Positions 1-14,300 are shown, numbered from the stretch's first letter. The stretch: 64,000 nt of DNA from Lunularia cruciata (GCA_948567375.1 OX419760.1:50220001-50284000), one strand, 5' to 3'. Numbers and translations are program-made. Notes: generated from the sequence alone by a model not told the origin.

Positions 1-891
1 AATTCTACGGAAATCTAAGTAAGGTCTTCATAGTGGTACTGGGCGAAATTTAACAATTCCGCTTGTAACTATAGCAGATACAGTTGAGCAAGAAAGAAAG
101 TGATTTAACGCAACTGAGCAATGAGAGACTCTGTCCAGCAAGATCCACTATGACAAGATCAACACTTCATCTGCGTTTTGACGTCATACTATAAGACTCG
201 AGGCTTGTAATGTTCTTACAAAACAATCTTCAGTCATTTTTCATAAAACAACCACAGAATTCTAACAGTCCTTTCCCCGAACATACAATTACAGAACTTT
301 AGTTGAAGCGCTTGACATAGAGGCCAAGACTTAACTCGCGACGCAGAAACTTTACTAGTACTTAACTGGGTTTTACCAAGTTAAGTAAGGGGATGACTAG
401 ATCCAACGATGGCTGAATACCAGGAGTTCCCAAGAAGCGGCAATGCAACACACTCAGGACCTTGAATTGCAATCATAATTAATATACTGCCAAGAAGTAG
501 TCCATGAACTTACTCTTAGGAAAGCATTGTCCACAATCTTCGCGCCATATAACAACTCCCTGGCACATAACCCTACCTAGACGTCGTGCAATCAATATCA
601 GATCTCTGAGGTAACAATTTCCAAAACGAAGAAGAAACTCTATCTTGATGGAGGCCAAACAGTTTGAAAAGGTTAGATGTGCTCCTCCTCAGTGAATAAT
701 GTCAAAAGCAAACTCCTAAAGACACCCCGAAAGAACCATAACTAGGTGTATACAGGCAGTTCTAACTGCATAAGAACTTAAAATAGCCAAATTTCCAGTT
801 TTCCATGGATGCTCAATTCATGCAAGAGTATTAAAAATATCTCTGAGAATATACATGAGGATAACTAATGCTGTGCAGGAAGTCAGCTCAC
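1..891 (-). other. Intron or downstream part of the INTS4-like gene, exons not resolved
   Basis: This stretch follows the donor at 891/892 on the minus strand. I see no long open frame in any phase-compatible reading, and no second HEAT exon could be placed with confidence, although acceptor-like sites occur (for example near 770). It is most simply the first coding intron, with the remaining exons outside the window. Confidence 0.4.
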
Positions 892-2277
892 CAGTTTAAT
901 TGCCCATAATCGTACACATTCAAAAGAATCCCGGAGAAGTCCTACTGCATGCTTGTACGTGTCACTATCCAGCGTGCTGCCCTTGGTGTGTAAATCGATT
1001 AAACCCCACACGACTGTCTCCCGAACCCCTGGATGCGGGTCTCGAGTGTACTCCAGAAGACTATGCATCAGAGATTCTCCTGCCTTCCAGCCTTTGAGCA
1101 CGTATACAGGAAGCGCTACTCGCCCATGTTTGTCTGGACCTCCCCGCTTTGCAAGGTTCTGAATATATTTATCCCTCACACTCGCCACGAGTAACCGTAT
1201 ACCGCATTCTCGGAACTTTGGGTTTAAGCTTCCAAGTTGATCCCTGGCCAAGGATCGAAGAGAATCGATTTCCAGTATCTCTTCCGCTTTCCCAACTATG
1301 TACAGACCTCTCAGTATCTGAAGCTTCAAAGCAGACTTTAGAGGACGAGTCTCCACGTCTTTGGCTTTGATGTACTCTAAAAAATTGTTTGCTACCATTT
1401 GCGAAGGACTCGACTGAGAATTATGTTCTTCGTCATCCCTAGCGTCACCCACACAAGTCACCACAGCAGCTGTAGTGAGAAGGTTCACCAATGCTAAACT
1501 AACAGACACTTCAACTTCTTTCCATAGCTGCTGTTGCATGAGATCTATCAAAAGATCCCTCGTTACCTTTTCCTTCACTAAACCCATCCGCTCGCCAATA
1601 ACACGTGCAGCCTCAAGCCGGATCTGAATATCAGCATGATGGAATAAAGCACCTTGCTTCTCTAAAAATGAATGAAGTTTGTCGTCCTGACGATCAATGT
1701 GGGAATATACTAAAGTGGCTGGTGAAAGCGAGTATGTCAGCGGTTTTGCTTTCACCATTACGAATCGTTCCTTCGCCAGTCTTCGCTCGTGACTGGTCTC
1801 TATCTCTAACTTCTGCTCTACTCCGTTACGTGGGGGATCCAGATCAACCTCCTGTATAGTAGTTTTGTGGGCATGTTCTAGGTTGATATCTAACTGCTGT
1901 CCTGATTCCACAGACTCTGAAGTGATGGCAAGTTGCAAGTCTATTCCAACAAAAGGCCTGGACCTTGGAACCGCGGGAACTCCACCATCAACAAGGACGG
2001 GTGTTCTCCCTCGAGTCTCTTGTACTTCGCCATTTATGTCAAATGCCATACCCAGGTCTCGGGGCCAAGCACCTGACTGAGAATGTCCCGGATTTGTCAC
2101 GGACTCATCTGGGTGCATCCACCGGGACTTCTTGACGGGAGACCTTCCATCCCAGACAGACGTGAATGAGTCTCCATCTTCTTCTCCATCATCATCATCA
2201 TCATCCATGACAGGTGCTTCAAGGTCGATCTCTCTCACACGTTTCATCTTCATATGTGAGGTTAGATGGCTGCACAT
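892..2277 (-). CDS. Integrator complex subunit 4-like (SIEL-like) HEAT-repeat protein, 5' coding exon, partial
   Basis: A 462-codon open exon on the minus strand ending at a donor (AAACTG|gtgagc), so the gene continues beyond the left edge. The N-terminal ~150 residues are acidic and low in complexity, with a run of Asp at about residues 25-30 and a basic patch. From about residue 190 onward there are amphipathic helical repeats of HEAT type, for example segments containing IQIRLEAARVIGERMG and GVRETVVWGLIDLH, and the exon closes on a VRLWAIKL helix. This spacing recalls INTS4, a scaffold of the Integrator RNA 3'-end cleavage module, and its plant relative SIEL. The first ATG lies three bases after a good acceptor (ttttcacag), so an intron in the 5' UTR is likely; Met9 or Met11 are alternative starts. 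The HEAT fold is fairly sure, the exact family less so. AP-type adaptins or other HEAT scaffolds are alternatives. Confidence 0.6.
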
Positions 2278-5200
2278 TACCTGTGAAAAGAAAGTGTCAC
2301 ATCAACTCTGCAACCAAACGACTTGAGTCACTCCATGATGATATTCAATCGTCCATGATGCCCACCGATTTCATCCTTAAATTATGCTATCAGGCACTAA
2401 AGCGGATTCATAACATTAAAGTGTACGACTCCTCAGCGGAGCTCGCAATTCAGAAACTAGGAGTTTGAGACTAGAAGACCTAATACACATGTCAGTAACG
2501 AGAATGATCATGGCAGGCACCGGTGCACAATGAACTAAAATAAACAGCTCCAAGGTCACAATCTTCTCAGTCCATTTCAGCCTAATAGAGTAAGATTCAA
2601 CTTCAACATCTGATTCCTAACGTTCACTCTTAATCGACATTGAACACAAACTCTGATACAATGACCACGTAAGGAAAGTGATCCTAGCAAACTAAACAAC
2701 ATACGCATGCAAGCACTCACCAAACGTCGTCCAATTATCCAAACAAAACTAAAAATCAAAAAACGAGGGTGCCTACCATTCAGCAATGGACGACTTCATT
2801 CTCCACAAGGGGATGCAACAGCTCAACCATCCAAGCAGAATATTCTGGATAGGGCCTCTGAACCTCGAACACACCTTTGCATGACCGTAACACAGCTCGA
2901 TAGGGTTCCAATTCCATAAATGCCCGAGCACACATCGTCTACCTGACCAGAACCCTTCCCTACTTCCGGTCAACCTCGACGCTTGAGAATCGACTTTTCC
3001 TCCTCGCACAATAAGAGCCTCAAGCCTTCGGAATTAATGTCTCGCACTTACGTAGGGCTCCAGATGCAATCACCAGCAACATGCAAAAATCTGGTGGTGA
3101 CCGAGGCTCCTCCAGGCACCCCTTCCTGATTACCTTCCATTCTTCACAGTCACGCTTCTCTAAAACCTCAAAAATCGCCGAAGCTCGGTGAGCGAGCTAG
3201 GGTTGATGTCGCAAACAAACTGGCGAACATCCAACCTACGCGGCCACCCACAGCTACTCCTCCTCTGGCGTCCCCAAGTCCACCTCCATTTTTTCGGCCA
3301 CGAGCTTTCACCCGTGTATCCAGTGATAAGTGTCAAAAACCTCGACAAAGAACGTAGCAGCGGCGGCAGCAACAACGACCCAACCATGTACAGTGCAGAA
3401 CAGAACAGAACAGCGTTGCTGTTGCTTTGAATTTCGAAATTTGTATTTTATAATCCCTTGCATGACTACGAATGTCAGGTTGTCGCTATCTCTCTTTCTG
3501 TTGGTTACATCAGACGGACGCCAGGGTACTTTTCACGCTTTAGTTACAACCGGCTCGAAAAGTCTTGCTCGACGATTCAACATCAGCCACTTCAGTAGAG
3601 CTCTAACCTGCAGTAATCAGCGCACTGCTTTCGACGACCTCCGCCCGACCTCCGAGCCAAGGGGAAGAATAGAACGAGAACCCTGCTGCTTTGCTTCTCG
3701 CCGCATCCGATATCGGTTGTTTTCGGCCGAATATATACAACCAACTCGAAGTTCATGAGGATTCCGTATTGGGTTGTTTTATCGAGAAACAGGATATCAC
3801 TTCAGCTTCATGTTTGTCACATCAAAGTTAGGTTCATATCACTTTTCTCACGTCCAAAACCAACTTTAATGAACATCACGTTCTTTACTTAGATCGTAAA
3901 TCAGAATATACCAAAGCATGAGTTTGTTTTGATTGAGAAAATACTCTTTTTCATCAGCTTTAGTGCTTGAGATCGCAAATAGGATCTCATTTGTAAATTT
4001 GAAGATACTACATGTTTCCTGTTTTCACTCTCTTGGGCACTCAGATTGTTTTTGCTTCCACGAGATTCTTACAAGTACTGTTTTAACAAAATACACACTT
4101 CCCTTACAACACTGACCGACCAGAATAATCTTTCCTTAGAAGATTACATTTCTTGAAGGAAAATCTTCTAAAATCTGAAAACCCAAAAAGAAAAGGTCTC
4201 CTTGTCTTCTCGAGATATTCAGTGGTTCTCACCATGTCAATTTAAATAATAGCTTTCACTCTTCCGCAAGATATTCCGGGTTCATTTGTTCGCCAACATC
4301 ATGTACGTGTCAGCTAACATCTTTCTTTTCTAGATGATAAGATGCGTTCTGAAGTATTATTAAACTGAAATTTGTTTACGTCACCATGGTATGGGAGATC
4401 CCCCACGATCATCTTTAGCTCCCAAGATCATGGAAGTTAGTGAAGGCTATTGGCCTTCGTTACTACAGTTGTCTCCCTTCGGAGGGTGTCGCTTAGCATG
4501 CAGATTCATGCTAAGTAAAGAAAAAGTGTAATATTTAAACCTTAGACTGGAGCATCACGTTCTCTCACTCGTTCACTACCACATAAGAAGAAAGTGTTTT
4601 TCTTCACAAATGTTTACAGGAGTAGTGGTATATGTATCTTTAATAATACATGCGGATGTTGTGTATGGTGAGTCTAGATTGAGGGGAGATAGAGTACCTG
4701 TATGTTCTCCAAACACTTCGCTTTTTAGCTCGACGACATCTCTGTAGTTGATATTGCGCACTTATGTAGTATTATTTAGCACCCGAAGTTATGACAACAT
4801 CATTCATGTTTTCAAGTTCTACGCAATCTCTCTGAACCTTAGTGACTCATGCAAAACAAGAAAATTGAATTGGAAACGAGAGATTATAAAGAGTATATAT
4901 TGAGCAAGTGGACTCAGATGACTCTCCCGGAACGGATTTCGAAATAACTTGAATAACAAGGAATATTGGAATAAACAAGGAATAAACTCCTTGCTCTAAT
5001 ATATAGATATTAGAGCAAGGAGCTTGAGTTATCACAAAATATATTTATATTTTGAAATTATATTTTTCTAGAATAAGCAAAAGGAAATTTGGAGCGGAAA
5101 AAGAACTACCAAAGAGATCTGAGGTAGTTGTTCCATAGTGATAAGGAAACTATAAAGTTAAGGGAATATTATTTTTGATTTGAAAAATTTTAAAGTTTGC

Positions 5201-7354
5201 TTATTATCAATACAAATGTCTAACGTAGGTTTAAAAATAATTTATCTGGTACTCCAAATCTTTTATCAGTGGCTCTTAACTTCACCAACTAAGCCCGAGT
5301 CCATATAGGTCCCATTCGGTTTACATTGCTCCCAGCTATCAAAGTTTGTTTGTCAATATTAGCAATGAACTTATCCGACAGGATTCCGTAAACCGCATGC
5401 CCCAATTGAATAGATGGCAGATGGTAGATGCTCTTTATTACTATTTTATTCCTGCTAACCTAAGTCAAACTTACACAGAGAACTAGAAATCAAAACAAGC
5501 TCATACATGATTTAGACTAACCTTCGATAACACCCCGCACTACATTAAAAAGATAATATATACTAGATCAACTTCTTTAAATCGATAAGAACAACCTTTG
5601 TGTTGTTGTATTTCTAGTTGTTTGCAAACTGTGAGATCATAAAAATTAGCCATAATCAATTTCACTAAATTGTAATCCACTCTTCTAAGATACCTTGATT
5701 TAACTTTACGTCTACTTCAGCCAAACAGTGAGAGTTCTTATCGCCATCTATTGCTGAAAGACTTTGGATGGCGACATGGCAATAATAGGAACAATGTGTG
5801 TGATGATGGCTAATCGTGTTTACTTTGATCAAGCAGATTTTACATTTTATTAATACTATCTTCGTTGATATCACATGCGCGAAAGTGCATGGTGACCACC
5901 GAATCAATTCATCAGGAGGTATTCGTCATTGCCTCGTTGTTCCTTTATATGTTTTCATAACGACTCAGCAGGAAAGCCTTCACTGCCAGTCATGAAAGAT
6001 ACCGGCACCATGTGGCACCACCTGATCTTGTTGCATGTCAACTTGGGTACCGTTGAGTCGGAATTGCCAAGGTTTGAGGGACTTTGAGGGACTTTGAGGT
6101 CCATTTCTGACAAATGAGGGGTTATCAAAGAGCACTGGGCATCGTGTCTAGGTAGCTCTTCTTTCTATTTAGTTGAGTGATTTTTATTCAAATTAGTTCC
6201 GGATTTTGAAAATTGGAACTTATCTCCACTGAACACCTACCGAGCAAGAGAGCAAAGTTTAACCCTTCCGTTCCCATTAATGAGACCACAGCGGCTTGAA
6301 GCAAAGGCTTTAGGTTGATCCCCATCCAGCTTTTGCTCGTGCACGTTACACTATGAAGTGAAAATTTTGTATAGTTAAATCATGGCCATCCTTTTATTAT
6401 TGAAGGAGGATATTGCTCTTCCAAAATACTTCTTAGCTGCGGACCTGCCCGTGCATACCAACTTGTTGAATCGAGATCTTTATTTAACCGCCTCTAGGGA
6501 TATCCTGAATGCTAAGGGAATCGAGATTTACGTAGTCGTTTTGGATGAGACATTAGATCCAATACCAACAATCAGGCAATACTCCTCAAGGAACCTCCAG
6601 TTCGGAAAACCCAATAACCATACTAGGTATTTGGACCACTTAATTCTTAACAGACGATCAAGTAACAGCAATAGTCGAGGTAAACAGTGACATAGGGTCC
6701 AGGCGTACCTGACCTTGGGCAGAATCAGGAAATCAGTTCCATTGGTAATCGGCCAGCTAAGAAATTTTGAACTCCGTTGTCCGTTGTGTTCCTTCATTGT
6801 TCAAGGTTCTCAGACTATTGCTTGTATGTACAGAGGCAATGACCACCTCGTGCTATACCACGGGGTACAACTTGCCTACACTTTTCAAAGATCTTTGGGT
6901 CCTAGTAACCAGGAATTGACATCCGTTACATGCCTCGTGAGATGTGAATGCCTTGCTTGCTTCCCGCTCGGTGAAGGATGTTACATACTGACCAGCTGTA
7001 TAGGCTATAGGCTTGAGATAGTCACTGTGCATGGTGGCGGCTTGAAGTGGTACCATGACTACAAGATACTATCGTGTGCCATCCACTCGCGTTATGTCCT
7101 GTGACCGAAATGACATCCTGAGAACCCCTTGACTAACATATTTTGTCAAGATGTGCGTGCTTCTGTTGAGATATATGGCCAGCAAGACCTTAGCCACCAT
7201 CCTCCAGAGAAGGAGAGGTTGGAACACTGCCGGTTGGCGATGTCTTTATCCTCCAAAAGCAAGTCCCCCAGGTCTTGCAGCGATCATGTAGATCTCCTTG
7301 TCATTATCAGGAGGGAACTCCCAATCTCTTTCTTCGGTTGAGTAATTATTTTCG
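2278..7354. other. Intergenic region without a supported gene
   Basis: The part next to 2278 is probably the 5' UTR or promoter of the INTS4-like gene. The rest is AT-rich. Only short open frames occur, none with a recognisable domain. The 6.4-7.3 kb part has somewhat longer but repeatedly interrupted frames on both strands, which may be an old degraded element that I cannot identify. A perfect hairpin lies at 4987-5022, and an 11-bp unit is repeated near 6076-6100. Confidence 0.5.
4987..5022. repeat. Perfect inverted repeat, 15-bp arms
   Basis: The arm ctccttgctctaata at 4987-5001 is followed after six bases by its exact reverse complement at 5008-5022. The hairpin stands alone in AT-rich intergenic DNA and is not followed by a T-run on either strand, so it does not look like a transcription terminator. 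It could be a remnant of a foldback element. Confidence 0.75.
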
Positions 7355-10300
7355 CTATTGCTTTTTGAAGAAGGACGTCAATGTGCCTTGTTGTTTCCCT
7401 TGCTTCCCGTTAGCCTTACCAGCATTCTTGCCGCTTCCTTTACTGGGAGCTGCCTTTGGCTGGGCAGTTAGAGGCTTCGGCAAAGCTCGAGGCCTGCAGT
7501 TCAAATAGAGTACAAATGTCAGGGTAAAGATTTGCATATCGTGGCCGGGAAAGAATCAAAACAGCGCAAATCATGACACTGACACGAATTCCTGCAACAC
7601 TGACGGACCACCAGAAACTGAGACCCAGGTGTGAAGCTTTTACGTTTTAAGTTTTCTTCTTAACACAGCCAATTGAGACAGGTAAAGAGGCTTACAACGT
7701 ATCGAGGTCAGACACTGAGGATCTCAAGTAAAGGCAAATTCTCTTGTCCCAACGGAAACTTACCTTTCTAGAGGAGTTTTAGAATCTGTTTGTTTGCTGT
7801 TTACAGTCGAAGTATTAAGGGCTGCCACAGGCTGAGACTCCTTGTCGAAGTGCATTCCTTCTCCTTCAGTTTCCCAAACTACTTCAGTCACTGAGTAACA
7901 ACAAGACAAAGTAAATTATCTGGGACACTAGTAGTCTAGATGGTAACGGTAAGGACGACTACATGAGCAACTACTCAGAAACAGCTTACTTCGAAAAGAT
8001 TCCTACCAATACAGATAGCAGAATTTAGTAACATACTTCACGCTTATTCTGGGCTCGAATGAAGACCCCGCTCCGCCTGCCTCACATCTAATAGGTCAAG
8101 GCGGACAAGGCCGGAAGTCGAATACGGAAGGAATTGGGAATTACCTTCTCTGCCACGTTCGTCGATCTTTGTATGCATTACTTTCTTCCTTTTCGGCGCA
8201 CCTCCACTACCAGGAACCTCTTGTGCGGAAACATTTGGCTTCTCCTCTTTTGCCTCGCTTGTACCTCTTCCGTGTGTGAGGTTCCCGGCCACTAGGCACT
8301 GATGTTGTAAACCATTGGTAGAGACATTTGCCTCGGCCGTAGGCACATTTGCTGTAATGGCAAGTTGCTCCTTCTTGGGAAGTAAGAGTATATCATGGCC
8401 TTTGCGTAGCTGAGGCTTTTTATCCTGGGGGGAATCTGGAGTACTCAGCCTTACAATCATCTCCTCATCCTCTTCAGCTCCCTCATTGCCAGAATCATCA
8501 TCTTCTACAATCATTCGACGTCTTCCTGACACTCTTTTGATCCGTGAAGAAGCAAATTCGTCCACATCATCGTCGCTGTAGACATCTGCCTCCATCTTCT
8601 GTATTCCAGCCTCCGCGTCACCTGCATAGTTTTCAATTCATAGCACTCCATGAGATCGACCATTGCTCCTCCAAGTATTGTTTGAAATCTATGAAAATGG
8701 AGTTTGCATGGGAAGAACCATCACCCAGAAGAATCAACTACACGTTCAAGGAAGTGCTTACTGCATCTCACACACAGAGTCCATAACAAAGAAATTGGTA
8801 TTTATGCGCCAGCTAGCTTACGTCAGCGCTGTATACGCAATTTTAAAGGAAATATACAGCAGCTCTTCATAGCCTGGTAAATTCGTGCTGCGACCTCATA
8901 GAGTAAAGGTAATGATGTGGATTCTTAGGGACTGCTTTGTTGAAAACCTGAACACCTGAGCCAGTGATCTCAAAGAGGAGATATGCACTCCCTGACACTA
9001 TAAACACAAGAGGATATTACGATTCACCACCAGTGAGAACTGAAGAAAGAATGATGAGAGTTTTGACCACAATTAACACGAGTAGGGAAAAAATGGAATA
9101 GCCCCGTACCTGCAGATAGAGATGGTGGGATAGGTTCAGAAGCTTTTGATGGTGATGGTGCCTTTGGCGGTTTGCTGGCCGCCTTTCCCCACAAATTTGA
9201 TATGGCGCCTCCACCGCTTTTACCAGCAGGAGAAGCAAAACCCACAGCTTTCCTTTTGCCAGCAGCAGGAGGTAATGTGCTCGCCTTCTTGTCACTCTTC
9301 CCTATCCATGTATCCTTTCCCTCATTATCTGCAGCCGTTTGAGGAACTGCTGGAATCTCGCTTTTTACTTGCTTCAGATCGACATCCACGTTCGTCAGGG
9401 GGTGTATTAGTGAGGTTGCGTTTTGCACTGCATGTGTTGAAGAAGATAGAAGGGCATTAGCTGGTTTAGGTGCTGGAGCTGCAGTTCGTGGAGAAGAGGA
9501 TGAGCCAGAAGTGCTCCTCTTGAGATTGCGTTGTACAGTTGTGCATGTCACTGCACTAAACCTGCAAAGTAGGGAGAAAAAAAACTTGAGCACCTCCGTA
9601 ACTACAGCTCAAGGATGATACAATATATGATCTGTGTATAATCTCTGTTGATCTCTGCAAGTTGATCCTAGATATACATATCTCAAAATTTTCCAAAATT
9701 GTTCCCATAAATAGTTCGTTCTAAAACTTCAGGTTTGGGACCATGTTAAAAAAGTTAAAAAGAGACCATGTTAAATAGAGTTGAAAAGGGCAAACCACTT
9801 AGTTATGAATACCTATGACCACAAAGTCCCGGATTGGTGGTCAATCCGGGACTTTGTCCGGCGTTAGAAGGAACAGAAGGAGCCTCTTTCTGACATGCAA
9901 AGTTCGAGCGAGCTTGAACTTCATGCCTTGTCATTGTTTCAAGAGGCTAGGTCAAATTTCGCTTGGCTTCAAGTGACGAGGTCCGTACAACTAGAGGAAA
10001 AACATAAGGAGATTGCGGGTCCACAGCTCACTATCTTTTCGTTGCGAACGAATTTCAGTAACTCCAGTTCACGCTCACCTGTTATCACGCAGACAGTTGT
10101 TGGTATCTTGAGGTGCATCGAAAAGCTCCACTGCCTGGACAAAATCAGCACTCCACAACTGAGCTGGATCTTTTGGCAAAGAGCGCTGCACACTGTATAC
10201 ATGGACTGAAGGGTTTTCCTTCAGTGCCGCCTTCACACCTATGGCAAGAGGGAATGGAGGTTAGGTCCGCAGGGCCTGAAGCACAGTCCTTGACCTTAAG

Positions 10301-11396
10301 TAGTACTTATAGCGAAAATGTGTGCGATGTCCCTCCCATCATTCGACAGTATTTAGCCTACTTTTTGAAGAAACATTAGGCACAACAGAAGCAGCTACCT
10401 ACCATGCTAATCAGGGCTGAAAATGGCACATCACAGTCGAACTACCTTCTAGTTTGGATTTCGGCACAAGTTGTATGGCGTAGCATTGTGGTTCTTTCTT
10501 GGTCCATCCAGAGACTGCGTAAACTATTTGTAAGTCAAGCTGCTTATTCTCCGTAACAAACTGCTCCAGAAGCCTGCATAACAAAAAGAAATACTCGTCA
10601 TCGACACACACACTGCCCAGATATACATGCTTTTAAATGAAAGAATAGTGCGCGGCAGCCTACACTCACACAGAGATGATGATTAAACAATACTGTGAGA
10701 AACCTAAAACCTGAACATCTCCTTCTGTAACTCAGAACTTGAGCCATTAACATCTGTTACACGGTTTCAAGATGGCGGACAAAGTACCGCTTAGCCGTAT
10801 TGGAGGGAACTGAGAACTTCCTGCTCAGCCACTTGTATGATATCTGCAGTCAAGGTCAGTTCAAGGATGTAGGGCGATCAGAAAAGAAGTAATGGAATCA
10901 GAATGATGATTTGGTAGTCCACTAGAGCAAGAGAAACCCGGCCCCGAAGCGGGCCTGTAAGACATCTACGGGCAACTCTACTCCACTATCGTCATATGTT
11001 TTCTCAACAATCCAGCAAGTCTTAAATTGCTGGAATTCGCCATAGATTGTTACGTTCTCGCCAAATATTGTGACATCCGCAGGCGTTCAGAAAAAGTCCC
11101 GAGAAGTGAATTGCTAAAGCTTCACGAGCCTTAAAAACCTATGATATCTCGATGGCACACTTTGAATACACCCTGATCAAATGCCCTCTCGGACGCTAAA
11201 TCCCCCTCTATCAACTTTAAATTCGTCAATATATTCGAGCAGGACATTCAGCTTCCCTTGTCTTTTCCTGTGATAGAAAAAGAAAAGTTCAACGAGAAAT
11301 ACGTAACGGGAAAAGATGACAGCATACCACTTGTAGAGCATCAGATACGAGCCCTTCAATCTCAAATAAAACCTGCGTCGATGCCGCATCCCCCAT
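7355..11396 (-). CDS. POLD3: DNA polymerase delta subunit 3 (POLD3/p66), eight exons, complete
   Basis: Accessory subunit of the replicative DNA polymerase delta, acting in the nucleus at the fork. Exons on the minus strand: 11396-11328, 10843-10788, 10573-10446, 10238-10079, 9561-9110, 8621-8145, 7890-7764 and 7493-7355. All have GT-AG borders and matching phases, giving 535 residues. The N-terminal domain shows a VSDALQV segment followed by SYKWLSR, then LLEQFVTENKQ and a YAVSGW strand, as in plant POLD3. A conserved AQLWSADFVQAVELF motif and an LRDNR end follow. The middle is Ser/Pro/Lys-rich with an ISNLWGK segment, then an acidic stretch (EDDDSGNEGAEEDEE) and KRKKVMHTKIDERGRE. The protein ends in a PCNA-interacting box, QGTLTSFFKKQ, with Gln525, Leu528, Phe531 and Phe532 in PIP spacing. 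Start chosen because it opens the conserved first exon. No disabling change is seen. Confidence 0.92.
9821..9857. repeat. Perfect hairpin in POLD3 intron 4
   Basis: Arms acaaagtcccggattg (9821-9836) and its exact reverse complement (9842-9857) are separated by five bases. The arms are GC-richer than the surrounding intron (9562-10078), which suggests an inserted foldback sequence rather than ordinary intron drift. Confidence 0.8.
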
Positions 11397-14300
11397 TTTC
11401 AACTCCGGATAAAAAGTAGAAGAGCGACAGAACTGTCTATCATCAAGCCCAGCTACTCTTGGCCAGGCCTCGAATTTTTTTCCGTCGGCGATTTCGAATT
11501 ACACACAAATCTCCAGCAGCTTACAAAATCTATATACATCTGCCATTGATCACCACTTCAACATCTACGACGGTACCGTAATCCCGAGGTTCCTCTCCAC
11601 TCCAATTCTCCAGGCTTCGATCTATTTCAAACTCCCCTGGTCCATCCAAGTTCTGCTCTATTGACCACCCGTCCCTAGTTACAGACTCCACAAGTCCCGA
11701 CCACGATCTGCTATTGCTCAATTGCATAAACAATTGAAAATCACGTTAAACCCCATTCCTCCCATTTCTTCTTTTCTCAGGCGATTGCAAGGCGATAGAA
11801 TCATGTAACATCACCGCTAATGGCACGCCTTCGAGTGTGAAAGCGATGGCAATAGATGTGATTGATTGTGGACTGATTCGAAGAAGCCCGATCTCTTTGC
11901 GCGGGAACAGAAGTCTTCTTCTCGAGTTTCTCCCTCTGTGCCCTTTTCCTGACACAGGAACACGACCCCTAAAGCAGGTTAACCGGTAATAAAAACAAGG
12001 ATATAGACCGGCACAAAAGTTGATTTGACCGGATCGCCTTGACGTGGTAAAGATGACATGAGCCTCGGAGATGTATCCGCACAAGCGCAAGAAAAACTAC
12101 GTTGGATATAAAACTACGTTGGTAATAATGTACCATGAGATCCACCAGGAACTTCTTATTACTTCTCGATGATTATATTGAGAGTTGTTAATGCTCCTGA
12201 ACATTTTGTTATTGTCGCCGCGTTCCGCATCTGAATCTACTTCTCTCTCTCGGACAGCTACTCATCTGAATCTACTTCTAATTCTTGGAATGCGCCTGTG
12301 TAATGTGGTGACGTTGGGAAAAAAAATGAAGGCCAACAGGCCAATAAAATACCCCGAAAGGAAGAGGAAAAAGGGCAAATAAAAAGGAAAAGTCTAAGGA
12401 AACTCTATAAAAAGGCCAAATAGGCACCGAGAAACAAACCCAATGCCCAATTTGCATAAACAACAAAAGATCATGCAGAGTAAATTATACAAGAAATATG
12501 TAAAATAAATGATATAGAAATCTATAACTATGACGTATAACATATGATAGAGATATTGCAAAGATATGTCCGACAAATGTGAGTGGAAGGCATCGATGGT
12601 AAGGGAATGTCCATTACTGATGCACGTCTATAAAAACTGAGAGTTTAGTGATCTATGTAAGCTAACGGAAACGTTCTCCCGAAAAGAGGAAATAAGTATG
12701 ACATGTGAGAAAGCCAAAATTCTTCTTCTACATTGAACCTCGTGGTATCTCTTGAAAGTGATGAAAGTAACCAAAAATCATACGAAGAAATGGAACCATG
12801 TCATCGTTGTACCCTTCGAAACTGAAAGTAACCAAAAACCATACGAAGGAGTGGAAACCATGTCATCTTTACCACATCCCGAATAACAATAGCAAAAAGG
12901 CAGATGACACTAACAACTTCTTGTTATTGTCACCCATGACAGTGACACTCCATCCTTTCCCACGATTACCACATTACGCTACCATTTACCGACAATTAAT
13001 AGTTTGGATTATAATGGATGGATTGTTTTAGCAGTTTCTTTGGGTTTTTGAATAAGGTATTATTTTAAGTGTGATTAACTTGATTCTAAATTTATCATAC
13101 TGCTTTGAAAGCTTTGAATTTCTAAGTAGAACAATTACTGTTCATTTTCTGAGGAAGAGGTCACTTTTGAGTGCGATAGCTCTTCTCGGAAGAACATCAA
13201 ATGTAAGTGGAAGTGGTTCTATTAGAACAGATAAGCTAAAATTAGCACCAAATTTATCTCTAAAATAAAATTCAAATGTGATTTTTTACATATTTTGATT
13301 CAATTTTGAATTTTAAATTTCTGTGTATCAGAAACGATCAACCTCAGTATCGTCGTTAGGAAGGGGACGGTGAGGACAAATGTGAGAATTATGCTTGCAA
13401 AAATATCATAATATCATATGAAATAAAAGCAATGTTAGCGTAGCTTACGACACATATCTTGAAACTATTAGCATGGATGTTATTAATAGTCACTTGAATT
13501 ACCTAATCTATAAAATTAAATTGTATGATTTCACTTTCCATTATTTGTCTTGTGTACTAAATGGCTTTCTTTTCAATGATATCACACGAGAACCATATAT
13601 TTTTTGTTACATATGAAATTGTATGGTAAACGTATGCATAAATATTCGTGTGTTCTTGATCGTGGATTTAATGAAGATATAAAAAAAATACTTGTTTTTT
13701 TAGTACTCGTGTTCTTGAGTCTGCATTCGAATAAACATAAGTAACAAATCCCGGGAAACTCAACTATTGAGCTAAATATGAGTGCAAGTGTCTTAAAGAA
13801 AAAGAATTAAAAAAAGATATCACCAATAGTCCATTGATGCTTCAAAATGTAGATTGTGAGCAAAACTTTATGCAGAAATATCAAATGTGAATTTTGATAT
13901 ACTTAGATAGTTCATTTAGTACCTCCTTAATGTCAGTTACTGTTTAACAGATTACGAGTTCTTGCGACAGTGTCTCTTCTTTCTCATTATCGTTAATCGT
14001 CAAATATTCGCGTGAATTGGTTCCAAAAACATTGATCTTAATCTACTACTCATGATGTTGAATATGGTCTCTTTTTATTCAGACTGTTATCTGTGACACT
14101 TTGGATATATTAGATGCAAAATTTGATATGCATATAAAATTAGTGGCACTTTCAATATACAAGCCATTACACTGGCAGAAAAAAGTTCACCTATATAACT
14201 AAGGTGACATGTCCTTGTTATTATAGTAATGACTCTTTCTTTCCAGTATCATCTCTCAATAATTATTCAGCGTTGTTTGATATTTAAGATCATTTCTGCC

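Noticed and set aside
6360-7340. Several medium-length frames on both strands, considered as an RNase H-like or Copia remnant
   Set aside because: Stops recur, and no catalytic motif or LTR could be placed; similarity to known families was too weak to name.
11530-12090. Two minus-strand frames upstream of POLD3 as extra N-terminal exons
   Set aside because: The POLD3 start at 11396 already begins the conserved N-terminus, and no phase-compatible splice from these frames was found.
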